From positions 1-10,803 of the forward strand of contig CATIYU010000173.1 in assembly GCA_949739085.1 (NCBI GenBank): a stretch of DNA of 10,803 nucleotides. The letters run 5' to 3'. The position numbers were made by a program, and so were the translations under genes. The notes beneath the pieces were generated by a model. The model had not been told where the DNA came from, ran no database searches, and was given only the letters and a program-made list of their open reading frames with translations. Each line of letters opens with the position of its first letter. The stretch's first letter is position 1. Source of the DNA: an uncultured Eubacteriales bacterium (lineage in GTDB: Bacteria; Bacillota_A; Clostridia; Oscillospirales; Oscillospiraceae). This document shows positions 1 to 6,742 of the stretch, piece after piece.

Positions 1-1489
1 CCATGTCCGCCGCCGCCTGGACGGCCCGCATGACGTAGTCCTCCTGGGGCAGGGGCGCGCCCCAGAAGGCCATGGCCGCGTCCCCCACAAACTTGTCCAG
101 GGTGCCGCCGTTTTTCAGGATGCAGTCCGCGATGAGGGTCAAGTAGCGATTGAGAATCTCCACCACCTGGGGCGGCGCCAGCATCTCCGACATGGTGGTA
201 AAGCCCCGGACGTCCACAAAGAGCACCGCGATGGTGGTCAGCTTACCGCCCAGCTCCAGGGCCTCGGTGCCCTCCTTGAGGATTTCGTTGACGATCTCCG
301 GGGCCACGTAGCGCTTGAAGGTGTTGGTTACCTGCCGCCGCTCCGCCGCCGCCTGGATGTAGTTCACCGCCAGGGAGGCCGCGAAGAGGATGGTGACCCC
401 CACAGGAATCCACAGTACATGGAGCACCCAGCCGGCCTGGTACATCCCCACGCACAGCAGCGCCCAGCCGCCGCAGAGCGCCGCCCACAGGGCCGTGGCA
501 ACGAGCACACGCCGCCGCCAGAAGCCCAGCAGTCCCAGCAGCAGCGCGGCAAAGAGCAGGGCCAGCTGAAGGGGATTGCCAACCTCCTTTTTGTACTCGC
601 CCCACAGCAGGGCCTGCACCGCGTTGGCCTGGTATTCCACGCCGAACATCTGCCGGGCGTGGTCAATGGAGGTGATATAGTTGTCCTGGAGTCCGATGGT
701 GTAGGGCCCGATAAAAACCACCTTTCCCGCGAAGTAGTCCGCGGGAATGGCGCCGGAGATCAGGTCCACCACGGAGATAGACTCGTCGAAATCCCCGGGC
801 ATACCGCAGAAGGGGACGTACCAGAAGTTCCGGGCGTCCGTGGGCGGCAGCTCCACAGGGCCCAGGCCGTAGTAATCGTAGTGCATCTGGGCCAGCGCCA
901 GGGCCATGGAGGGGTACTCCTGCCCGTCCGGCAGGCGCAGCTTCAGCATGTGGTGGCGCAGGATGCCGTCGGAATCCAGCATGGCGTTGATGTGGCCCTG
1001 GGTGGTCACGTCCCGCAGGGCGGCGTAGGGCTCCTCAAAGGCCAGGATGGAGAAATCATCCAGGTAGTAGCCGCTCTCCGCGTCCCCGGCCATGGCGGTC
1101 CCGAACTGGGCCGCGCAGGCGGTGACCACGTTTCCGTAGGCCCCGGCGGCCTCCGCCAGCCAGGCGTCCAGGTCCTCGCTGGACGTCCCGGTGTAGAGCA
1201 CGTCGATGCCGATGGCCGAGGGGCGGCAGTCCTCGGACTGATTGAGGGCCTCCAGGGTCATGGCGATGATGTCCCGGCCCCACTGGCCGTAAGGGCCGAT
1301 CTCGTCGATAGCCCGGTCGTCGATGCCGATGAGAACGATCTCGCCGTCAGAGGCGCTGCGGCTCTGGTAGAGGGCGTCGGAGGCGGCGTTGTCCAGGGTG
1401 TCCAGCACCCCCAGCGCCGCCAGCAGCGTCAGCACTCCGGCGGCCAACAACGCCAGACCAGCGGATTTCAGCTTTCCAAGTTTCTTCAT
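1..1489 (-). CDS. CHASE2-domain class III adenylate cyclase (3' end outside window)
   Basis: A membrane receptor cyclase, predicted to make cAMP from ATP in response to an extracytoplasmic signal. The frame is open for 496 codons and runs off the left edge, so the C-terminus is missing. Residues 10-29 form a first membrane helix. A CHASE2 sensor domain follows from about 32 to 295, with the typical IGIDDRAIDEIGPYGQWGRD stretch at 54-73. Further membrane helices lie at about 306-324, 328-348 and 352-376, then a cytoplasmic linker, then the cyclase domain from about 415. The two metal-binding aspartates are visible, D426 in FVDVRGFT and D470 in DKFVGD. K466 sits where class III enzymes have the adenine-selecting lysine, which favours ATP over GTP; the second base-selecting position and the transition-state Asn/Arg lie outside the window. 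The ATG follows AGGAGG (1495-1500) at normal spacing, 24 bases after the restored stop of the SLH/NHL gene. No frameshift is seen. Confidence 0.93.
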   Translation of the reverse strand, partial: MKKLGKLKSAGLALLAAGVLTLLAALGVLDTLDNAASDALYQSRSASDGEIVLIGIDDRAIDEIGPYGQWGRDIIAMTLEALNQSEDCRPSAIGIDVLYTGTSSEDLDAWLAEAAGAYGNVVTACAAQFGTAMAGDAESGYYLDDFSILAFEEPYAALRDVTTQGHINAMLDSDGILRHHMLKLRLPDGQEYPSMALALAQMHYDYYGLGPVELPPTDARNFWYVPFCGMPGDFDESISVVDLISGAIPADYFAGKVVFIGPYTIGLQDNYITSIDHARQMFGVEYQANAVQALLWGEYKKEVGNPLQLALLFAALLLGLLGFWRRRVLVATALWAALCGGWALLCVGMYQAGWVLHVLWIPVGVTILFAASLAVNYIQAAAERRQVTNTFKRYVAPEIVNEILKEGTEALELGGKLTTIAVLFVDVRGFTTMSEMLAPPQVVEILNRYLTLIADCILKNGGTLDKFVGDAAMAFWGAPLPQEDYVMRAVQAAADM

Positions 1490-1513
1490 TTCTTCCTCCT
1501 AAGAAGGGCGGCG

Positions 1514-2994
1514 CTACAGCGCGATCACATACACCGCCTGGTTGAAGCTGTCGCAGACATATAGATTCCCTCCTACGGCCAGCAGGCCCGCCGGGGAGGC
1601 CGGATAGAGGATGTCCTCCCTGTCCATGGCCAGCCCCGGGAGAAGAGGGGGGTGACTTCGCCGTCCCGGATGCAGCGCACCGCGCCATTGCCGGTGTCCG
1701 ATACGTAGATGGTATCGCCGTCCACCGCCACATGCTGCGGCAGGGCGAAGGACGCCTGGGCGGCGGGGCCGTCCGCCGCGCCCTCCTGGCCGCTGCCCGC
1801 CACTGTAAAGACCTCTCCGTTGACAATTTTCACAATCCGGTTTGCCCCGGTCTCCGCCACATACAGCGCACCATCGCTCCAGCAGAGGCCCATGGGTTCC
1901 GCGAGGCCGCTGGCGAAGGCGGTGACGCTGCCGTCCGGAGCGATTTTCCGGATAGCCCCCTGGTGGGTGTCAGAGACGTATAAGCTGCCGCTCCCGGCGG
2001 CCAGCCCTGTGGGATAGGAGAAGGCCACCGCTTCACCGGAGGTGGGCAGGCCGGTCTCTGCGGCGGAGCAGTTGAGGGTCTGCACCGTGCCGCCGGAGAG
2101 GTAGCGGATGGCGTGATTCTCCGCGTCGGAGACCGCCCAGCCGTCCAGGAAGGGGGCCACCGCCCAGGGCAGCTTGAAGGAGCAGCGGTCCGCCGGGCCG
2201 TCGTGGTATCCGCCCACCGGCTGGCCGTTGACGTCCAGCGTGGTTTTGCCGCCAGCCAGGACCTCCAGCTCCTCCCCCTGGAGCCGCCAGACCACCCGGC
2301 TGTAGATGTCCGTAATCACCAGGCCGTCCGCCGCCGCGATGCCGCTGGGCCCGATGGCCCTGTCCCCCAGGGACAGCTGGGACACGGTCCCGTAGGGCGA
2401 AAGGCTCTGGCTGCGCATGAGCATCACCGCCGCCTGCGCCCGGGTCACGTTCTCCCGGGGGGCGAAGCGGTTGTCCGGGAACCCGGCCACCACGGAGTGG
2501 GCCGCCGCCCAGTCCACCGCCTCCCGGGCGTAGGGGGCGATCTCCTCTCCGTCGGCAAAATTGCTGGAGCCGGAGGACGGGGCCTCCCCCTTATACCGCC
2601 AGAGGATGGCGGCCAGCTGCTCCCGGGTCACCGGAGAGGCCCCCTGGAAGAGCCCCGCCCCCTCGCCCCCCATGATTCCGGCCTCATAGGCCCACTGGGC
2701 GGAGCTGGCAAACCAGATTCCTTCCCGGACGTCCGGGAAGGCCCCCGCGCCCACTGGGGCGGGGGCTCCGGCGGCGCGGTGGAGGACCTCCGCCAGCATG
2801 GCCCGGGTCATGGGTTCCTCGGGGCGGAAGAAGCCGTCCACGCCGCCCATGAGGCCGTTTTCCACGCAGTAGTCCACCGCTTCGGCGTACCAGCTGTCCG
2901 GCGGCACGTCGGGGAAAGCGCTGTCCGAGGCGCGGGCCGGGGCGCACAGGCACAATGCCAGGGCCAGGGCCACCAGCTGTCTTTTTCGTTTCAT
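1514..2994 (-). pseudogene. SLH-domain / NHL beta-propeller exported protein, frameshifted near its 3' end
   Basis: A secreted, probably wall-anchored protein. Residues 1-22 are a signal peptide ending in an ARA cleavage site. Three S-layer homology domains follow at about 26-75, 85-136 and 145-194, each with the conserved TR motif (TRAM 63-66, TREQ 123-126, TRAQ 184-187); such triplets usually bind pyruvylated secondary cell-wall polymer. The rest is a beta-propeller with NHL-like blades of the form LYVSDTxxGAIRKI, starting at about 215, 275, 328, 366 and 418. As written, the frame leaves the propeller at residue 450 and stops at 1573, giving 473 residues with an unrelated tail. One extra base in the six-G tract (plus strand 1647-1652) restores a sixth blade, including GLLAVGGNLYVCDSFNQAVY, and a stop at 1514-1516, giving about 493 residues. 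The ligand is unknown. It lies between the FecR-type gene and the cyclase, so it may present or sense a ligand for that system. Confidence 0.85.
1647..1652. other. Six-G tract at a frameshift site
   Basis: Six consecutive G on the plus strand (six C in the coding strand) mark the point where the SLH/NHL reading frame is lost. A seventh base would continue the coding sequence into a complete last propeller blade. Mononucleotide G/C tracts are known sites of slipped-strand mispairing and also of sequencing error; the sequence alone does not decide which. Confidence 0.75.
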
Positions 2995-3009
2995 AGCCTT
3001 TCCTCCTTA
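2995..3009 (-). promoter_or_regulatory. Ribosome binding site overlapping the stop codon of the upstream gene
   Basis: The coding strand reads TAAGGAGGA, so the TAA stop (3007-3009) of the large FecR-type gene is built into the ribosome binding site of the SLH/NHL gene, whose ATG follows 7 bases later. This suggests termination-reinitiation coupling, so premature termination in the upstream gene could reduce expression of the SLH protein. Confidence 0.75.
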
Positions 3010-3541
3010 TGGCTCAGGATTTCCGCCCGTCACTTGGGCCGCGTTTGCGCCGTTGACTGTGCCGCCAGTCACCGCGCCGCCATAGTAGGTACCGTCGTTG
3101 GTGATGGTACCCTCGTTGGTGATTCTGTCCTTACAAGAGAGCGTGCCTTCGTTAATGATCGTGCCGGCGTTTTCATTGCCATAGCTGCCCTCCGCAAGTT
3201 CAAACCGGCAGAATTGACCAATCCGAACTTCACCGTTAGCCTCGTTATCAAACGCCTGGTAGTTCTGCTGGAAGACGCAGGGGGCCCCGGCAGTGGCTGT
3301 CATAAGGATGGATCCCTGATTTGAGAAGATGCCGCCGCAGGAAAACTGGCTCCCGCCGTTCAGCTGGAGCGTGCCGGTGAAGCTCCCGTCGTTGATGAAC
3401 ATGCCGCTGTTGGTGAGAGTGCCGTCAAAGCTGAAGGTCCCCTCGTTGTGAAATTGCCCTTCGTTGGTGATAGCGCTGCTGCCGTTGCTCTTGATCTCAC
3501 CGTTGTTGGTGATAGCGCCGCCAGCTTTGTTGGTGAGGGGC
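3007..3541 (-). pseudogene. Fragment 5: C-terminal part of the Asn-Gly-Thr ladder
   Basis: This frame reads LTNKAGGAITNNGEIKSNG, then AITNEGQFHNEGTFSFDGTL and TNSGMFINDGSFTGTLQLNG, and finishes with GTIINEGTLSCKDRITNEGT and GGAVTGGTVNGANAAQVTGG before the TAA at 3007-3009. The C-terminus is Gly/Asn-rich, with no LPXTG motif or membrane helix, so retention at the surface would need another mechanism or partner. An internal ATG at 3402 opens the frame but has no convincing ribosome binding site. Confidence 0.75.
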
Positions 3542-4154
3542 CTTGGTTGGTGAAGCTGCCGCTGCTCTCGTTGGTGAGCGTGCCCTCATTGCTGAATGTG
3601 CCGCTGTTGGTAAGCGTGCCCGCGTTGGCGATTTCACCGCTGGCTTTGTTGGTGAGGGAGCTTTGGTTCGTGATGTCGCCCGCGTTGATAATCGTGCCCT
3701 CATTGATAAGGACGGCCCAGTTGAAAAACTCGAAGCCCTCCCCAATCTGGAGTATACCGCCGCTCAAATTCTCAAACCGGTTTTCGTTCTGCATGGATTT
3801 CATGGAACCGGGAAGTTTCGGCGAGGCATCCAAAGTCATGAGGCCGTCATTTTGAAGGACGGAGACGTTCTCAAAGGCGCTAACGCCGTTCAGCTGGAGC
3901 GTGCCGTGGTTGACGCAGGCCCCGGAGTACTTGAATTCATGGGAGCAGGTGATGGTCCCGTCGGCTTTGTTGGTCATATCGTTTTCGACAGTGAAGGCAC
4001 CGGAACTGGTAAGGCTGCCCGCGTTAACCAAACTACAGTTATCCACCAGAGAAAATGTCCCCTGGTTTTCCACAACCGCGCCGGTTTCGTTGGTAAAGAG
4101 GTTCGCAAGGGGGGCGTCGGGCATGCCGGTGTATTCCTCAAAGCTGCCCCAATC
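3542..4154 (-). pseudogene. Fragment 4: middle of the Asn-Gly-Thr ladder
   Basis: From DWGSFEEYTGMPDAPLANLF the frame continues the ladder, with units including NETGAVVENQGTFSLVDN, AGSLTSSGAFTVEN and LINEGTIINAGDITNQ. It ends with the most regular run, ANAGTLTNSGTFSNEGTLTN. Ladder sequence stops at FTNQG; the next codons in this frame (PSPTKL) do not fit. Adding one base at the GGGGCC stretch (3537-3542) continues with LTNKAGGAITNNGEI. Confidence 0.75.
3570..3659. repeat. Degenerate 18-bp tandem repeat coding the hexapeptide ladder
   Basis: Five consecutive 18-base units lie at 3570-3587, 3588-3605, 3606-3623, 3624-3641 and 3642-3659. On the plus strand the first and third share GTTGGTnAGCGTGCCC. 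On the coding strand they give EGTLTN, SGTFSN, AGTLTN, SGEIAN and SLTNKA. The same spacing recurs less strictly across about 3013-4660. These are coding repeats of the protein ladder, not a CRISPR or intergenic repeat. Confidence 0.8.
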
Positions 4155-5542
4155 TCATTGATGAAGGTACCGGCGTTGGTGAAATCGCCGCCGGTTCTCA
4201 TGATTCCGCTGCTGGTAATAGAGCCCCTGTTGGTGAGGTCGCCAGTACACTCCAAGTTCCCGCAGATGGTGATGGTATCTCTGTTGGTGATGCTGCCGCT
4301 GCAAACGACGCCCCCGTAAGTGGTGATGGAGCCCTCGTTAGTGAGGTCTTTGGCGGTTTCCAGAATTCCGTAGTTGTAGATGGTCCCGCTATTGACGGCC
4401 TCGCTTCTGAGGATGGTGGTGCCATTGTTGCTGATGGTCCTGCGGTTTGTAATGGTTCCGGTATTGCTGTTGGTCAAATGCAGTTCGCCCGAGGCGTGGT
4501 TAAACGTGCCCTGGTTGTCAATCTCGCCTAACATTTCGCTTGTAACGCTGTCGCTGTTGAGGGTAAAGGTCCCCGCGCTGCCAACAGTGAGGGAACTGAG
4601 GCCCCCCACGGTGCTGGAATAGAGGGCCATCCCCTGGTTGACGGTCATGGTCCCATTGACGGCAACCGTCCCCCCGGCGGGGACCCGGCCATCAATCTCC
4701 AGGCCGTCCGCGACGGAGCCATTGCTGCCAACCTGGACGAAGCAGTTCACCACCAGTTCCTTTTCAGCGGGCACGGTGAAGCCCCCCTTGAGGAACAGCG
4801 CCGTCACCGGATTTGCCGCGCCGCCAGGTTCGGCATACGTATACTCCGCCAGCTCCACCGTGACCATCGTGCAGAGTGGGTCGTTCAGCAGCTCCTGAAT
4901 CTTCTGCTGGGCGGCTTCCTGGGAGCCGTCCTCAGAGAGCTCCTGGTCCACCTGCACGGTGGCGGTGTAGGTGCTCTGGTTCCAGCGGGCGTAGACGGTG
5001 GCATCCGCCGTAAATACGGCGCTCAGATTTACCGCCTCGCCGCCGTAGACGTTGGTATACCAGCCGCCGAAGGTGTAGCCGCTGCGGGTGGGGGCCGCCG
5101 GGCGCTTCGCCAGCAGGCCGCCGCTGTCCGTCACAGCGGTTATGGGCTCGCCGCTTCCCTCCCACGCGCCGCCGTTGGGGTCGAAGGTGATGGTATACGT
5201 CTGCCCCGGCTGGGGCTCTGCCTGCACCACGCAGTAGAAGCCGTCCGAGAGTTCAACAGTGTACCCCTCCGGTAAATATGGTTCTCCAGCGGCGGTCATA
5301 GGCGTCTCAGACTTGGAGCGGATGACCGTGCCGCCCAGGCTGGCGGCCTCGCCGCTCCAGGCCAGGGCCGGACCGCTGCCGGTGTTGGTGACCGTACCGC
5401 CGGTCAGGTGCAGTACAGACCTGGCGGCGCACTGGATGGTCCCGGCGGCGGCCCCGGAGGTAATCTCCCCGTTGCCGCTGATGGACAGCGTGCCGTTGTT
5501 GACGGCGCCCAGGGCGGGGACAATCCGCCCGGCCTCTCCGTA
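4155..5542 (-). pseudogene. Fragment 3: InlB-type repeat and first part of the Asn-Gly-Thr ladder
   Basis: The coding frame resumes as YGEAGRIVPALGAVNNGTLS and stays open past an internal ATG at 5299 to 3974. It carries an InlB/Listeria-Bacteroides repeat (4979-5197): YTITFDPNGG, then SGYTFGGWYTNVYGG, then ATVYARWN. After a helical stretch (SQEAAQQKIQELLNDP) the ladder begins with units such as GTMTVNQG, GEIDNQGTFN, GTITNRRTISNNGT and DLTNEGSITTYGG. Coherent sequence ends at GTFINE (about 4154); beyond that the frame gives unrelated residues. One added base there would continue into DWGSFEEYTG. Confidence 0.75.
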
Positions 5543-6570
5543 CCATTATTGATGAACCGGCCCGCCACGGTGAAGGTGTTGCCGCTGGTGACGGTGATGC
5601 TTCCGTTATTGATGAAATCACCGCCTGCGTTCAGCGTACCAGCCACCGCCACGCTGCCGCCGGAGGACACCTCTACGTCCGCCGCGCTCTCCAGGACCAG
5701 CGTCTTGCCGCTGGGGACGTCCAGGGGGGCGTCAACGGTCAGGGTTCCGGTCCCCGTGAGGACCACCCGCTCCACGGGCTCCTGCTCCAGCGCCGCCGTT
5801 ACATCCGCCAGCTTGGCCCCCGGCAGGGTCAGGGTGACGGTGGGCTGCTGCTCGGGGCCCGGGTTTGGGTCCGGACGGGGCGCAGTCTCTCCGGGCTCCG
5901 TCTGCGTGGTACCGGCGTCCTTCCCCCACACGCCGTCGGGAGAGGCAGTGGTCTCCAGGCCAGTCCGGCCGGCGTCCGCCTGGTCCTGCTCCAGCTGCTT
6001 CTGGGCCTCCTCCGGTGTGAGGGCAATGTCCAGATTTTCCAGCGTTTCAGGGGCCTTCACCAGCTCCGCCGCCACATAGCCGGATATGTCCTCTTTCTCC
6101 AGCGGGCTCTCCAGGAAGACAGGGGTGAGTTCCGCGATAGAGTCTACAATCACCTGCGTTCCCGCAGACACTACGATAACCTCTGCGGAGAATTCCGTAA
6201 CGGGTTTTCCCACAGCTGGCGTCTCCTCAGACGCGTCCTGTAGCGTCGTGACAGTAACGGCGCCCTCATAGACCTGGACTAGCGGCACAACGCCCTGAGC
6301 GGCGGTCCCTACGATGTCATTTGTGAGTCCCACGCTGAACTTGGTGCCCCGGATGCCCACGATGGCCGTGGACGTGCGGATGTCCAAGCTCTCGCCGTCC
6401 TCCAGGGGCTTGGATACATCGCCGTAGATGCTGCCGGACTTCAGCAGAATTTCCAGCTTCTTGCCGCTCTTGCGGATTTCCACCTTGGTGCTGGCGTCCA
6501 GCTTGATGAGCTTGGTGCTGTCCAGGTTCACCCAGGCGTAGCTGGCCGCCGAGGTCTCCACCTGGTAGCC
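5540..6570 (-). pseudogene. Fragment 2: main FecR domain and linker
   Basis: The frame continues with AWVNLDSTKLIKLDASTKVE and the FecR core TSTAIVGIRGTKFSVG, ending near VQVYEGAVTVT (about 6252). Next comes a helical acidic segment (ALTPEEAQKQLEQDQADAGR), a Pro/Thr/Glu linker (TEPGETAPRPDPNPGPEQQP), and a first short ladder that includes GGDFINNGSITV and GRFINNGT. The open frame runs on to 5404, but from about 5540 its translation becomes unrelated Pro/Arg-rich sequence. The first possible internal start in this frame is a GTG at 6561 with no evident ribosome binding site, so independent translation is unlikely. Confidence 0.75.
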
Positions 6571-6742
6571 GCATGTTCTCCAGCAGGGTCAGGCCCCGGC
6601 CGCTGGCGTTGGAGCCCTTCACGGTCCCCTCTGTCATGGCCAGCTGCATGGTGGCCGCCGTGTCCGCCGCCAGGGCGGGCTGTGCCAGGCTCAAAAGCAG
6701 CGTCAGGGCCAGCAGCAGGGAGAGAAGCTTCCTCTTTTTCAT
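6571..6742 (-). pseudogene. Fragment 1 of the FecR-type protein: signal peptide and start of the FecR domain
   Basis: The ATG at 6742 begins with basic MKKRK, a leucine-rich core and an ALA cleavage site at about residue 26. It then reads MQLAMTEGTVKGSNASGRGL and LTLLENM, the usual lead-in to a secreted FecR domain. After ATG at 6572-6574 the frame changes: the FecR continuation GYQVETSAASYAW begins at 6570 in the next frame. Members of this type usually carry a motif like MRLYSGYQV here, which suggests that about 11 bases are missing between two copies of CGGCT. That ancestral sequence is inferred, not seen. Confidence 0.75.

Larger units (their letters stand above)
3007..6742 (-). pseudogene. 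Large exported FecR-domain / InlB-repeat / N-G-T ladder protein, broken by four apparent frameshifts
   Basis: This stretch reads as one gene of about 1,250 codons once four shifts are allowed, at about 6570, 5540-5544, 4154 and 3537-3541. Coherent coding resumes in another frame at each point. Order of parts: signal peptide (about 1-26, ending ALA/AD); FecR domain with TSTAIVGIRGT (6343-6375); acidic, proline-rich linker; short Gly/Asn ladder; an InlB/Listeria-Bacteroides-type repeat (4979-5197, ending VYARWN); then a long ladder of Asn-x-Gly-Thr hexapeptides to the stop at 3007. No membrane anchor or sorting motif is seen at the C-terminus. The ATG overlaps the HD-GYP stop as ATGA. As written, translation from this ATG gives only 141 residues (stop at 6317). 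FecR domains outside iron systems occur in many large surface proteins; a role here in envelope sensing or adhesion is inference. Alternative readings are true decay, phase variation or assembly error. Confidence 0.8.

Noticed and set aside
419..1564. Plus-strand open frame of 381 codons
   Set aside because: It lies antisense to the CHASE2 cyclase, is rich in Gly/Val/His/Gln as expected from the complement of GC-rich coding DNA, and shows no domain or ribosome binding site.
2113..3324. Plus-strand open frame of 403 codons
   Set aside because: It is antisense to the SLH domains and to the end of the ladder gene; its composition (His, Gly, Arg, Pro) is that of a shadow frame.
3570..3659. Possible CRISPR-like or intergenic tandem repeat
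   Set aside because: The units are contiguous, degenerate and codon-phased (18 bases, six residues), with no spacers and no cas genes.
3543..4319. Plus-strand open frame of 258 codons with regular Val/Gly pattern
   Set aside because: Its regularity is the complement of the 18-base coding repeats of the minus-strand ladder, not a protein of its own.
3974..6561. Treating the open pieces of the FecR-type gene as separate genes
   Set aside because: Pieces join end to end with continuing domain or repeat sequence, have no convincing internal ribosome binding sites, and each tail past the shift is unrelated Pro/Arg/Thr-rich sequence.
3007..6742. Programmed ribosomal frameshifting as the cause of the frame changes
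   Set aside because: Four separate shifts in one gene, without recognisable slippery heptamers plus downstream structures, make programmed shifting unlikely.
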